From IMG/VR virus record IMGVR_UViG_3300047168_000120, positions 31,521 through 95,520 of that record: a DNA stretch of 64,000 bases, one strand, 5' to 3'. Origin of the DNA: a virus. The notes below the pieces were generated by a model. It did not search any database. It was not told where the DNA came from and saw nothing but the letters and a program-made list of their open reading frames with translations. This document shows positions 22,880 through 32,179 of this stretch, piece after piece (position 1 is the first letter of the stretch; each line of letters starts with the position of its first letter). The position numbers were made by a program, and so were the translations under genes.

Positions 22880-23566
22880 ATGCTTATCCTGGTGCCTCCG
22901 TCTCTGGACGCTCCAACCGAAGCCCTGCGGCGCTCCAAGCGCGGCCGGCGCATTTCTCGTCGGCCAAGGTTTGATTGGCGCCTTGCGCAGGGACATTTGC
23001 CGCTTCGTCTGCCGGCGAAAACGGTCACCCCATTGATGGAGAAGATATTTTCCCTTTTGAAGCGCCGCGCCGAGGCGCGCCTGGCGATGCCGACGAACAT
23101 TGAGATGGGAGAGATGATTGGGGGCCGCGGGCGCCAAAGTATCGCCAAGGCGCTGGATAAACTGGAAGCCCTGCGTCGCATCCGCGTTGACACGAAGCGG
23201 GGCGCGCGCCGAGTCTATATTCCGTCCCGCGGCGCCATGACAGGCTGGGGTGAGCATCGTCTCGGCCATGCGCCGTTCTGCACAAATCCCCGTGGCAGCG
23301 TATCAGTTGAAAAGCCGCCTGCACCGCAGTCCATAGGTCGTGGCGAAGGATTTAAGATTTTAGGAGTTTCCTACGCGGATCAGTATGGCATGCAAGCCGT
23401 AATTTTCAGCGGTGAGGCCCCTCCCCCGGCGAGATCCTGCCAGTTTATTGAAGGAGGCGGAGGCTGGTGCAATAAAAAATCCATGGCGGGAAAGAGTTGG
23501 TGCCAGGATCATTTTGTAATCGTTTTTAGGCCATCTCGCCCCAAAAAGTCGTTCACTTTAACTTGA
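22880..23566 (+). CDS. GcrA-like regulator with winged-helix domain
   Basis: 228 aa. A winged helix-like middle part (MEMGEMIGG... QSIAKALDKLEALRRIRV, residues about 73-110) is followed by a GcrA-type C-terminal zinc motif: CQFIEGGGGWCNKK, then SWCQDHF (C-x10-C-x9-C-x2-H). GcrA is an alphaproteobacterial sigma70-binding cell-cycle activator that reads methylated GANTC sites; phage versions likely redirect host transcription. The N-terminus differs from host GcrA. No clear ribosome site, so the start is uncertain. Confidence 0.68.
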   Translation: MLILVPPSLDAPTEALRRSKRGRRISRRPRFDWRLAQGHLPLRLPAKTVTPLMEKIFSLLKRRAEARLAMPTNIEMGEMIGGRGRQSIAKALDKLEALRRIRVDTKRGARRVYIPSRGAMTGWGEHRLGHAPFCTNPRGSVSVEKPPAPQSIGRGEGFKILGVSYADQYGMQAVIFSGEAPPPARSCQFIEGGGGWCNKKSMAGKSWCQDHFVIVFRPSRPKKSFTLT

Positions 23567-23650
23567 CTTGAAGTTGAAATATGTATTTTTTTACCCTTTA
23601 GGTTTTTCCTGCATTCTCCAACAAAATACGCTTTGCTCGGGCAGTTTAGA

Positions 23651-23926
23651 ATGAAAAAAATACAGGGTGCGGCAAACAGTAAAATAAATCTCGTCTTCCA
23701 GCGTGTTACAGAAAAACTTGTCAACGTCAGACAGAAAAAACGGCCTTTGGTTGAACCATTGACTGGATCGCGTATGCGGTTTGCCGGGCGCAGTTTTGTC
23801 AGGCAGGACGCATTCGGCAATCCGGAGCCTGTGCAGTTTTTTGCCGGCCTCCCCGCCCTATGTGATGCGGCGCCGAAGCAGCTGGAGCCCCGACAGCGAT
23901 TTACCGGGCGACCAGCTTCTGTCTAA
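23651..23926 (+). CDS. Possible small protein, 91 aa
   Basis: Frame MKKIQGAANSKINLVFQRVT... with a weak ribosome site, in the 515-bp gap between the GcrA-like and spike-base genes. Basic N-terminal half, no domain recognised. Could be chance; the gap otherwise holds only AT-rich DNA (23567-23650) and the terminator near 24000. Confidence 0.35.
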   Translation: MKKIQGAANSKINLVFQRVTEKLVNVRQKKRPLVEPLTGSRMRFAGRSFVRQDAFGNPEPVQFFAGLPALCDAAPKQLEPRQRFTGRPASV

Positions 23927-23984
23927 ATTTCTGCGCGATCGCTTGCAAGGAGCGTTCGCAGACAGGCGTTTCCTCCCTGGACTT

Positions 23985-24018
23985 GCCGCTCCGTGGCAAC
24001 GCGGAGCGGCCTTTTTTT
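23985..24018 (+). terminator. Rho-independent terminator
   Basis: GCCGCTCCG, 8-nt loop, CGGAGCGGC, one C, then seven T. Ends the packaging/regulator transcript before the structural genes. Confidence 0.88.
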
Positions 24019-24081
24019 ATGAAAAACGGGCGACCAAACATCTGCAGTCTGAGCGGTGAAGCATCATGAGGCCGCCAGAAG

Positions 24082-24390
24082 ATGACGCTACCATTCAACC
24101 CGTATTACGACCGCCGCCAGCCCATCGGGCCCGGGCTCAACGGCTTTGCGATCACGCCGAACGACAATATTCCCCTGACGGCGATCACCAGCAGGATTTA
24201 TGTCGGGGTCGGCGGCAGCCTGGCGCTGGTGTTGTCCGGTGACCCGAAAAACGGCGTAAGCCCGGCCACCGGCGCGGCGACGCAGCCGATCGTGCTCCAG
24301 AACGTCCCGAGCGGCGCGATCTTCGAGCTGGCCGTGGCCTACGTGATGGCGACCGGCACGACGGCCAGCGGCATCATAGGTCTGGTCTAG
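24082..24390 (+). CDS. Spike base protein, RCAP_rcc01079 type
   Basis: 102 aa. The pattern PLTAITSRIYVGVGGSLALV, then IVLQNVPSGAIFELAVAYVM and ATGTTASGIIGLV matches the small all-beta spike base family first noted in the Rhodobacter gene transfer agent (RCAP_rcc01079). It is thought to form the base of head or tail spikes. It precedes the portal gene by 15 bp. Confidence 0.8.
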   Translation: MTLPFNPYYDRRQPIGPGLNGFAITPNDNIPLTAITSRIYVGVGGSLALVLSGDPKNGVSPATGAATQPIVLQNVPSGAIFELAVAYVMATGTTASGIIGLV

Positions 24391-24404
24391 GTCTGGCCGC
24401 GTAA

Positions 24405-26315
24405 ATGCCGCAGGACAAAGGCGCGCCGAACGGCCCGAAACTTACCCCGGGCGCGGTTCTGAGCGAAATCCCCAAATTCGTGATCAACCAGGCCATGAGC
24501 ATGCTTGGTGTGCGCCGGGCGCCGCTGGCGCCGCCGTTGCCGCCCCGGCAAGCCTCGCCCGGGACCGTCCCGCAGCTCTCGGACCCGAACCAACCCGTGC
24601 CTGAGCAATTCCAGGGCGAGCTGAACACCCTGCAGCGCTTCAATAACCGGGTGCGGCGCGAACCGTGGTTCGGGCCATCCGTCCCGCAGAAGGGCATCGC
24701 ACCGCGCGGGGACGTGGCGGGCCGCACCAATAACTATCCCGTTGCCTACAACCTTTCCCTTACGCCGCGGCAGTATGAGCCGGTCAGCTTCAACATGCTG
24801 CGCGGCCTATATGAGGGCCTCGACCTGGCCAAGATATGCGTAGCCACGCGCAAAAACCAAATGGCGAAGCTGTCTTTCGAGATCATGCCCCGGATGGAGC
24901 CGGGCCAGAACGTCAGGCGCAAGGATGACCCGCGCTGCAAGATGTTGGAGGATTTCTTGCGCTCCCCCGACCGTATCCACTCCTGGGATACTTGGATGCG
25001 CATGCTGCTCGAGGAGATGATGGTCATCGACGCGCCGGCCATCTACGTGCGCCGTACGCTGGGCGGCGACGTCTACGCCCTGGAAATCATCGACGGGGCT
25101 ACTATCATCCCCCGCATTGACGCGCTCGGCCGCACGCCCGCCCCTCCGGAAGTGGCTTACACCCAAATCCTGCACGGCATTCCGGCAGTCAATTACACGA
25201 CGGACGAGCTGATCTATTTCCCGCGGAACCTCCGCGCCGGCCGGGTCTACGGCAAGAGCGAGATCGAGCAGATCTTGATGACGATCCAGATCGCCATCCG
25301 CCGCGACATCAACAAGCTGCAGTTCTGGACGGAGGGCAACATCCCTGACGCGCTGATCGGCGTGCCGGCGGACTGGACGCCGGAACAGATCGACCGCATG
25401 CAGCAGATGTTCGATGCCTGGACGACGGATCAGGCAAATCGGCGCAAGGCCTATTTCATCCCGGGCGGCACGTCCTACAATCCGACCCGGCCCGCCCAAA
25501 CGCTCGACCCGCAGCAGGATGAGTGGCTGGCCCGCGTCATTACCTATGCCTTCAACCTGCCCAATCTGCCGCTGGTCGCGCAGCAAAACCGCGCAACAGC
25601 TGAAACAGCGAATGATGCCGGCCTGCGCGAGGGCCTGGCGCCGGTCATAGTCTGGCTCAAAGGCCTCATGGACCTGATCATCGAGAAGTATTTCGGCTTC
25701 TCCGATATCGAATGGATTATGGACGATTACCGGGAGGAAGACCCGGATCAGCTCTCTGAGCGCCAACTGGCCGAAGTCCGCACCGGCGCGCTCTCCCTGG
25801 ACGAATACCGGGCGGAACGTGGCCTGGAAGCCATCGGCATGGGCCCGGCGATTTTTGGCATCGGCCCGCTCGGCATCATGTTCGTAGAGGATCTGCTCAA
25901 GGCGCAGAAGATGGGCCTGATGATGCCGCAGGTCCAAGCGCCGCCCGACGCCGGCATGGGTGGAGCGATGTCGCCGTACGATGCCCCAGCTGGGCCCGGC
26001 GGTGGGGCCGCAGGTGGCGCCGCGGGAGCGCCAATGCTCGGCGGACCGGGTAATCCCGGCGCCGGAGGCGCTGGCAAGCTTATCGCCTTCCCGTCGCCAG
26101 CCGCAGGGGGCGGCCGCACAATTGCCCGCCCAGCCATGCCAAGTATCGCCAATGCCAGCATGGCGCAGATTTCACCCGCCCTGCTCTCGGCCGTTGGTCT
26201 CACGCCTGACTATAAGAAGGTCGCGCGCCCGGTTGGCAAAACATCGAAGGCAGGCCCTCCTGTGGTGCTCGATACCCTTGCGCATCACGAAAATCGCTTC
26301 AAGAAAAAAGCATGA
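24405..26315 (+). CDS. Portal protein
   Basis: 636 aa. HK97-type portal features: RNQMAKLSFEI, MLLEEMMVIDAPAIYVRR, YFPRNLRAGRVYGKSEIEQI, the long helical wing, then NLPNLPLVAQQNRATAETAN and a C-terminal Gly/Ala/Pro-rich tail (about residues 510-580). Forms the dodecameric DNA entry channel to which terminase docks. Followed closely by head-protein genes. Confidence 0.9.
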   Translation: MPQDKGAPNGPKLTPGAVLSEIPKFVINQAMSMLGVRRAPLAPPLPPRQASPGTVPQLSDPNQPVPEQFQGELNTLQRFNNRVRREPWFGPSVPQKGIAPRGDVAGRTNNYPVAYNLSLTPRQYEPVSFNMLRGLYEGLDLAKICVATRKNQMAKLSFEIMPRMEPGQNVRRKDDPRCKMLEDFLRSPDRIHSWDTWMRMLLEEMMVIDAPAIYVRRTLGGDVYALEIIDGATIIPRIDALGRTPAPPEVAYTQILHGIPAVNYTTDELIYFPRNLRAGRVYGKSEIEQILMTIQIAIRRDINKLQFWTEGNIPDALIGVPADWTPEQIDRMQQMFDAWTTDQANRRKAYFIPGGTSYNPTRPAQTLDPQQDEWLARVITYAFNLPNLPLVAQQNRATAETANDAGLREGLAPVIVWLKGLMDLIIEKYFGFSDIEWIMDDYREEDPDQLSERQLAEVRTGALSLDEYRAERGLEAIGMGPAIFGIGPLGIMFVEDLLKAQKMGLMMPQVQAPPDAGMGGAMSPYDAPAGPGGGAAGGAAGAPMLGGPGNPGAGGAGKLIAFPSPAAGGGRTIARPAMPSIANASMAQISPALLSAVGLTPDYKKVARPVGKTSKAGPPVVLDTLAHHENRFKKKA

Positions 26316-26421
26316 AATCCTGCAATATCAACATTAAGAACGCATCGCTTGATTCAGATTGTGAAGCATTCCCGGCGCGCGCAAAAACCCCAGACTGGTT
26401 GAATGAGGACCACCAATCCAG

Positions 26422-28392
26422 ATGAGCTCAACCACCTTCGATGCCTCACACCATCCCCGTGGCGACCATGGCCGGTTCGCTTCGGCGCGCGGAAGGGCTG
26501 CGATCATCAATGCGGTGCCGGCGGTGCGGTATCACACCGGGCCGAGCCTGGGCGCGCCGCGGCTGGCCGAGCGATCACCTGGCCCGGGGATTGAGCGGCG
26601 CAGCCTGACGCGGGGCGAGGCGTGGCAGCGCATCGGCAATAAAATCAATGCTTTGCCGGTGCATTATACGGGCGAGAAGACGATGGAACGTCCCGTCGGC
26701 ACCTATCTGCACCTGACGCTCGATAGCCAGATCCCGAAGACGATGTCCGTGCAGGATCATCAGGCGCGGGTGAAGCGCTTCATCCAGTTGGCCAAGGACA
26801 AGCGCAAGGAGATCATGGATGGCGCCGAGAAAGCGCGCGTCGGCAAGAAGCACGTCTATCTCAAGGCGTCAGAGCCGGCGAGCGGCGGCGTGGATCGCTG
26901 GCGCATGAAGCCGGACAAATATCCGGAAGGCACTTCGAAGGCGACGCTGCACCGGGCGTACAACCATGCCGCGCTGCTGGCGATGCATGATCGCGGCTTG
27001 GCGGATTACGACTTCAAGATGGATGACGCGCTGAAGGACGAGCTGAAGCCGACCGAGCCATTCATTCGATATGCGCGGCAACGCCTTAATAATGAAGCAG
27101 ATATCGCCATGCAGGGTGAGCGCCGGCCATACGTCCAGGCGTTCGGCAAGCCGTTCGCGGATCTGCGCACGGACAAAACCACCGGCGAGGTAAGGCGCCG
27201 CCTGCGGCCAAACCAGCAGCTGATCAAGGCAGCACCGCGGCTGAAGGCGGCCGGCTTGATGCTGATGCACGGTCCCAGCGATTCCCCCAAGATTCTCTTG
27301 CTGAAGCGCGCCAGTGGTGGTGATCACCAGGGCGAATGGTGCTTCCCAGGCGGCAAGATCGAGCCCGGCGAGACGCCGCGCCAGGCCGCAATCCGGGAAA
27401 CGCGGGAAGAAATCGGCCCGGTTGCGCATGGTCGTCCCCAGATGTGGGCGCGGCGCATCGCCGGCGGGGTGGATTTTACAACCTTCGCGGCCCGCGTCCC
27501 GACAGCCTATGAGCCGGTGCTGAACGACGAGCATTCCGACTGGAAATGGGCGAGCCCCGATGATCTGCCCAGCCCAATGCATCCCGGCTGCGCGGTCGCG
27601 ATCGACAAGCTCGCGCATCGGTCGAAAGGTATGGTGCTGGGGAAAGCCTCACCTTTCGGCGGGTTTCGTCAGGCGGTACGCAACGGCATGGCGCGCGCGG
27701 CGACGAGCCTGGATTCCGCCTTCGCGCCAGAGGCCGCTTCCCGCAGTGTTTTCGAAAGGGTGAATGGATTATCTGAAAAGGTGCGGCAATTCACCGGCTC
27801 CAAAGCGCCGCACACCACCGGCTTTTCGGCATACACAGCGGGACGCTGGACGGCGAGCAACGCAAGGGCGTTATTCCGCCAACCGGTTCAAACTGGCAAA
27901 AAGTTTGTGAGGCATAGCGCGCAAATCGGTGCTGGTTTCGGGCATGGCATATCTGATGAATTTGGCGGTTCCCCGCGGACGCGCCGCGTCGCCGGCCGGA
28001 TTGGCGCGGCTGTGGGGGCTATCAAATTGCCGGTGGTGGCCGGCGCCATCGCCGCGAAGCCGATCTCGATGGCCTATCACGAATTTGGCGGCGGGGCTGA
28101 CAATCAGCCCAAAAACCAGTCAGCCAAACTCGCAAAGTCTTTTGACGAAACCAAGCATCGGCGCAGCCATACGGGCGAATTCATCGCTGGCGCGGCCGCC
28201 GTTGCGGGAACGGGGGGCGCTATCGCGGCTGCCCCTGTAGTGGACAGGCACGTCAAAGCGCTGGGCCGGAAACGATATCGCCGAGACGTTAAAGCGCTGA
28301 AAGCGGCCGGCGGCCAGGTAATGTATCGCGGAGCGCCTGCACCCGACCCCAAACCAATCCAAGCCAAATCTAGCCAATATCTGCTAAAATGA
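26422..28392 (+). CDS. Large head-module protein with internal Nudix hydrolase domain
   Basis: 656 aa. N-terminus contains HPRGDHGRFASA, a motif that recurs in other head proteins here. Residues about 280-400 form a complete Nudix domain: GEWCFPGGKIEPGET plus RETREEIG fits GX5EX7REUXEEXGU, so it probably hydrolyses a nucleoside diphosphate derivative. The C-terminal third has Gly/Ala-rich hydrophobic stretches (AGAAAVAGTGGAIAAAPVV) and a second R(S)HTGEF motif. Lies between the portal and Mu F-like genes, overlapping the latter by 4 nt; perhaps a virion-internal enzyme. Confidence 0.75.
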   Translation: MSSTTFDASHHPRGDHGRFASARGRAAIINAVPAVRYHTGPSLGAPRLAERSPGPGIERRSLTRGEAWQRIGNKINALPVHYTGEKTMERPVGTYLHLTLDSQIPKTMSVQDHQARVKRFIQLAKDKRKEIMDGAEKARVGKKHVYLKASEPASGGVDRWRMKPDKYPEGTSKATLHRAYNHAALLAMHDRGLADYDFKMDDALKDELKPTEPFIRYARQRLNNEADIAMQGERRPYVQAFGKPFADLRTDKTTGEVRRRLRPNQQLIKAAPRLKAAGLMLMHGPSDSPKILLLKRASGGDHQGEWCFPGGKIEPGETPRQAAIRETREEIGPVAHGRPQMWARRIAGGVDFTTFAARVPTAYEPVLNDEHSDWKWASPDDLPSPMHPGCAVAIDKLAHRSKGMVLGKASPFGGFRQAVRNGMARAATSLDSAFAPEAASRSVFERVNGLSEKVRQFTGSKAPHTTGFSAYTAGRWTASNARALFRQPVQTGKKFVRHSAQIGAGFGHGISDEFGGSPRTRRVAGRIGAAVGAIKLPVVAGAIAAKPISMAYHEFGGGADNQPKNQSAKLAKSFDETKHRRSHTGEFIAGAAAVAGTGGAIAAAPVVDRHVKALGRKRYRRDVKALKAAGGQVMYRGAPAPDPKPIQAKSSQYLLK

Positions 28393-30824
28393 CGACTGAA
28401 CTGTCAGCCGCCCAGCTGCAGGAACGGCGCGACGCGGCGCGCGCCAGATGGGCGAAAGCGCGCGAGGCAGCCGCGGCCGCCGGCGGAGCGATAGCAGGCG
28501 GGGCTGCCGGTGCGGCGGGCGCGGAACAAATTGGGAACATCGCTCGGAATCGCCTTGTTCGGCCCGCCCGAGCAGTGCTCGACCCTCTTCGTTCAGCCAT
28601 AGAAGATAACAAGCGAAAACAATCGTTTATCGATCAACGCGCACAGAGAGCCAAATCCGGCGTGCGTTCCGATAGCAATTTTCTTTCTACCGCTCGGCGA
28701 GCGTACGAAATAAAGTTTCGCGTTGCGGCCAGGGCGGCCCGCCGTTTGGCGGAACACCAGGCAGTCAATTCCGAGACATATTTCGATTCCACCAGCGGGG
28801 AAACGGCGCAGGCAACGCTTGACCTGCCGGGTGAGACTCGGCTGCGCGAGGTAGCGGCGGCGGTAGGGGCTGATCAGGCGCAGCGTTTCCGTGCCGCCGC
28901 CGATGATCTCCGCGAAAACGGCCGCAATTCAAGGAAAGTGCCGCGCGCCGGATCGATCCAGTTGCCAAAAAAGGACAGCTTCAGCAGGACGATCATCGGC
29001 AAAGCCGAGCTCAAGCTATCGAGCAAGACCAAGGACTATCTGCGCGAGGTATTCGCGGCTGATGCTGCGCAGCGCGCCGCCGGCGGCACAGAGTTGTCTC
29101 ATTTCGACGAGCTGGGCATCAAATCGATCGATCAGCTGCAGCAACGCTTCCGTGAGTTGTCACCGGATGACCGTAAGGGCTTCGCGCAATATCTGAAGCT
29201 GGAAGCCAGCCTGCCGAACATCACCTTGCGCCGCCAGAAAAAGACGGTCGACGTGCAGAATTCCAGCCGCGTCGTTCCGCCTCATACGACCACGGTACCG
29301 GGCTATCCATCCGACAAAACCCGCAAAGCAATGCGGGCCGAACTGCTGGGCGACATCACCGCGCGGCACCGCGAGCTTTCGGCAGTCCAGCAAGCCCGCG
29401 CGGACGCCGAAATCGGCCCGGCACGCGCGCGTGCCCAGACGGCGGCCCGCGCGCTGCGGTGGTTGCGCCCCGGATCAGTGGCGCGGCGCGGCCTGGTCGG
29501 CGCCGGGCTGAGCGCCGGCGTGCTGGCGGGAGCATTCGCCGCGGCGCGGGCTGAGCGCGAGATCGAGCACAGGTTCGTGGAATCCCCCGATAAGTTGACA
29601 AAGTCAGGCCCCGAGTTGACCAACTACCCGTCCTACTTGGCCAACTCGCGCCTCCAGTTGACGAAGGCGGATCAGTCCACCGGTGACGAAGACGCTCAAA
29701 ACCAGGGTGATCCGGCTCAAAAACCGCGCCAGCGCCTCACCACCGCGCATCGCCTGTTGAACGCGGCGCAGGACATTGAGAACGGCCTTGCCGAAGGCGT
29801 GGGGCGCGCATTCGCGTCCTGGAAGGACGCGGCGACACCGGAAGCGATTGCGGATCCCGAGGCGCAGGGTTCGCTGTTCGACCAGCTCGATGAGCCGCTC
29901 AACGACGGGATGGCGCGGCTGGACGACGCCACAGTCGCCGGCCTGACCGCGCCGACGCGGATTCAGCCGCCGCAGACCGAGCGCGACACCTCGGAACCAA
30001 AGCCGCGGCTGGTAAGTTTCGGCTTCAATCTGCGTTCCCCGGCCACCGAAAAATACGCCAGGCAATACCGCTATTCCCGGGTGCGGGAGATCACGGACCG
30101 GCAGCGCCAGAACATCCGGCAGATCATCATAGCATCGACCCGAAGCGGCGATCCCCCTGCCCTCACCGCGCGCCGCATCCGCGATGTCATCGGCCTGACA
30201 GCCAACCAGGCCGCGATCGTGGCCAATTACCGCGCAGCACTGGAGGCTAATGACCCGCGCGCCGCCACCTATGCGCTGCGGGATCGCCGCTTCGACAGGA
30301 CCATCAACGCCGCGATCGAGGCCAAGAAGCCACTGCACGAGCAGGTGATCGACAAACTGGTCGACGCCTATCAGCGCCGCTTCCTGGCGTACCGCGCCAT
30401 GACGATCGCGCGCACGGAGAGTCTTCGCGCCGCCAACAACGGCCATGTGCAGGCTGTGACCAAATGGCTGGCGGATCACCCCGACTATACGGTGGCCAAG
30501 ACCTGGATATCGACCGAGGACGAGCGCACCCGGCCGGATCACGTGGGGCTGCACCGCCAGACCGTGATCGGGCTGCAGACCCCGTTCGTCTGCGATAGCG
30601 GCGAGACGATCCGCTGGCCGCATGACCCCTTGGGCGCGGCCAAAGAGGTGATCAATTGCCGCTGTACCTTCATGACGGTGCTGATCCCGCGCAGTGCGGC
30701 GGCGCGGCATGGTCAAGCCGCCTACGGCACGCCGTTCCCGAATTTCTGGTCAGGTCCGCGAGAGCCGTACGACATCGAGAGTCCGGACGATCTTTTCGGG
30801 AATCCCGCGCTGGAACCTGCGTAG
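28389..30824 (+). CDS. Mu F-like minor head protein, 811 aa
   Basis: The C-terminal 260 residues match the phage Mu gpF / SPP1 gp7 domain: AMTIARTESLRAANNGH, then WISTEDERTRPDHVGLHRQT and the terminal GAAKEVINCRCTFMTVLIP. The N-terminal 500 residues are helical with Ala/Gly stretches (AAAAGGAIAGGAAGAAGA) and polar repeats. Such proteins bind the portal and assist head assembly or ejection; this one is about twice the usual length. Confidence 0.85.
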   Translation: MTTELSAAQLQERRDAARARWAKAREAAAAAGGAIAGGAAGAAGAEQIGNIARNRLVRPARAVLDPLRSAIEDNKRKQSFIDQRAQRAKSGVRSDSNFLSTARRAYEIKFRVAARAARRLAEHQAVNSETYFDSTSGETAQATLDLPGETRLREVAAAVGADQAQRFRAAADDLRENGRNSRKVPRAGSIQLPKKDSFSRTIIGKAELKLSSKTKDYLREVFAADAAQRAAGGTELSHFDELGIKSIDQLQQRFRELSPDDRKGFAQYLKLEASLPNITLRRQKKTVDVQNSSRVVPPHTTTVPGYPSDKTRKAMRAELLGDITARHRELSAVQQARADAEIGPARARAQTAARALRWLRPGSVARRGLVGAGLSAGVLAGAFAAARAEREIEHRFVESPDKLTKSGPELTNYPSYLANSRLQLTKADQSTGDEDAQNQGDPAQKPRQRLTTAHRLLNAAQDIENGLAEGVGRAFASWKDAATPEAIADPEAQGSLFDQLDEPLNDGMARLDDATVAGLTAPTRIQPPQTERDTSEPKPRLVSFGFNLRSPATEKYARQYRYSRVREITDRQRQNIRQIIIASTRSGDPPALTARRIRDVIGLTANQAAIVANYRAALEANDPRAATYALRDRRFDRTINAAIEAKKPLHEQVIDKLVDAYQRRFLAYRAMTIARTESLRAANNGHVQAVTKWLADHPDYTVAKTWISTEDERTRPDHVGLHRQTVIGLQTPFVCDSGETIRWPHDPLGAAKEVINCRCTFMTVLIPRSAAARHGQAAYGTPFPNFWSGPREPYDIESPDDLFGNPALEPA

Positions 30825-30868
30825 TTTTGGCGACCAAGAGCGGTCACAATAAATTCGCTTGCAGCGAA

Positions 30869-30884
30869 ACACATTTTAATGTGT
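30869..30884. promoter_or_regulatory. Operator-like palindrome
   Basis: Core ACACAT-TTTA-ATGTGT, perfect, in the gap between the Mu F-like gene and the accessory block. Confidence 0.75.
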
Positions 30885-30900
30885 TATTGCCCAACCTTAA

Positions 30901-30916
30901 ACACATAGGAGTGTGA
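30901..30916. promoter_or_regulatory. Operator-like site overlapping a ribosome site
   Basis: Core ACACAT-AGGA-GTGTGA, 32 bp after the previous copy (same spacing as the pair at 22672/22704). Its AGGAG is also the Shine-Dalgarno for ATG 30921. Confidence 0.6.
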
Positions 30917-30920
30917 ATCT

Positions 30921-31370
30921 ATGCCCCAAGACATTTCGTGGCTCTGGCACCAGGTCGATCCGGCCGTTACCCTTTTCTTGGCCGGCCTGTTCGGTTTCAT
31001 CACCAAAGCTGGCAACGCCTTCCTGGTGCAGCACAAGCTAAGCGCGGCCCAGGATGACTTCGACCAGGCGATGGTCCACGGCGATGCGCTGATTCTGGCC
31101 TGGTGGAAATCGCTCGAGGCGCACAATTCGATCGTGACGATCCCGGAGGGTATTCTATCCGACGTCGCCAGCAAGGTTCTGGCCCTCGCGCCAGCAGCCG
31201 AAGCGGTTCTTAAGCTCACGCCCGATACGATTGGTTCGATCCTCCAGGCGAACCTTACGAAATACCTGCACTGGTCGCTGACGATGATGACGCCGATGAC
31301 AGGCATTGCGCCCGCAGCCGCGCCCGCAGCCGCGCCTGCGCCGGCCACTGACGCCCCCGCCGCCACCTAA
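30921..31370 (+). CDS. Membrane-associated protein, possible holin-like
   Basis: 149 aa. One hydrophobic segment near the N-terminus (PAVTLFLAGLFGFITKAGNA), a helical middle, and an Ala/Pro-rich tail. Followed by a terminator and a lipoprotein gene. A lysis-related role is possible from size and neighbourhood but no holin family is recognised. Confidence 0.6.
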   Translation: MPQDISWLWHQVDPAVTLFLAGLFGFITKAGNAFLVQHKLSAAQDDFDQAMVHGDALILAWWKSLEAHNSIVTIPEGILSDVASKVLALAPAAEAVLKLTPDTIGSILQANLTKYLHWSLTMMTPMTGIAPAAAPAAAPAPATDAPAAT

Positions 31371-31379
31371 TCCGCAGCC

Positions 31380-31420
31380 GCCCGGTTCCCGATGTGAAAG
31401 TCGGGGCCGGGCCTTTTTTT
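31380..31420 (+). terminator. Rho-independent terminator
   Basis: GCCCGG-tt-CCCGA, 8-nt loop, TCGGG-g-CCGGGC, then CTTTTTTT. Directly precedes the ribosome site of the lipoprotein gene. Confidence 0.85.
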
Positions 31421-31431
31421 GGAGATTCCCC

Positions 31432-31905
31432 ATGAAAACGTCACGTCGCCGCTATCTCATGGCCGCCGCCGCCTTTATGCCGACCGCCCTGGTTGCGGTG
31501 GGCTGCAGCAATACGTCCGCCACAATCCCGGCCAGCCTGGCGAATGCGCAGGCCGAGGCTAACGCCCTCCTGCAAGCCTTCACCGAGCTGGCGTCGTTCG
31601 TGCCCGGCACGCCGGCGATTTCATCGGCCCTGGCGATCGCCAAGGATGCCGTTTCCGTCTTCACCGCCATTCCCGCCGGTGGCTCATACCTGGCGGCCGC
31701 GAAGGACGTCATCGCCGCGCTAAGCCCGCTGATCGCCCTCATTCCTATGGGCGCGCCGACGCTGCTTGCTGTCAATGCCGGCATTGGGCTGATCACCGCG
31801 CTGCTCAACGGTGTGTCCGCCGTTCCCGCGCCGGGCGCCAGCCCATCACTCGGCGCGACCACGAATGTGATCGCAGCGCCAATCGCCATTCCGGTGATTT
31901 CGTAA
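31432..31905 (+). CDS. Tat-type lipoprotein, 157 aa
   Basis: Start MKTSRRRYLMAAAAFMPTAL at 31432 behind GGAGATTCCCC. The SRRRYLM twin-arginine motif plus hydrophobic core and a lipobox-like VAVGC (Cys near residue 25) predict a Tat-exported lipoprotein. The mature part is Ala/Pro-rich with hydrophobic helices (residues about 70-120). An exported lipoprotein on a phage suggests superinfection exclusion or a spanin-like role; not shown. Confidence 0.7.
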   Translation: MKTSRRRYLMAAAAFMPTALVAVGCSNTSATIPASLANAQAEANALLQAFTELASFVPGTPAISSALAIAKDAVSVFTAIPAGGSYLAAAKDVIAALSPLIALIPMGAPTLLAVNAGIGLITALLNGVSAVPAPGASPSLGATTNVIAAPIAIPVIS

Positions 31906-32177
31906 TGCGCGGCGGCAGCCCGCGCAGCGCGGCGCTGAGCGCCAGCGCCGTGTTGATCTCGCTCATGGACAGCCTGCCGATGGGAGCTCTGCTTCCAATT
32001 CGCGCGAGCAGGGGCCATTTCAGCGGCGGCGGCAAGAAATCGATGCTGTCGCCGCGGCGCACATTGCGGCCGATGACGGAGAAAGAACGCGAATGGATGC
32101 GCGGCGGTCTCAAGCCCGGCAGCAGGGAACGCTGCCGACGCGCGCCGAATCATCCCAGCAACCAAAAGGCGGCCTAG
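31905..32177 (+). CDS. Hypothetical protein, 90 aa
   Basis: Fits tightly between the lipoprotein stop (TAATG overlap) and the next start at 32180. Basic; includes RPMTEKEREWMRGGLKPGS. No family recognised, and the first half looks low-complexity, so it could be non-coding. Confidence 0.45.
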   Translation: MRGGSPRSAALSASAVLISLMDSLPMGALLPIRASRGHFSGGGKKSMLSPRRTLRPMTEKEREWMRGGLKPGSRERCRRAPNHPSNQKAA

Positions 32178-32179
32178 CC

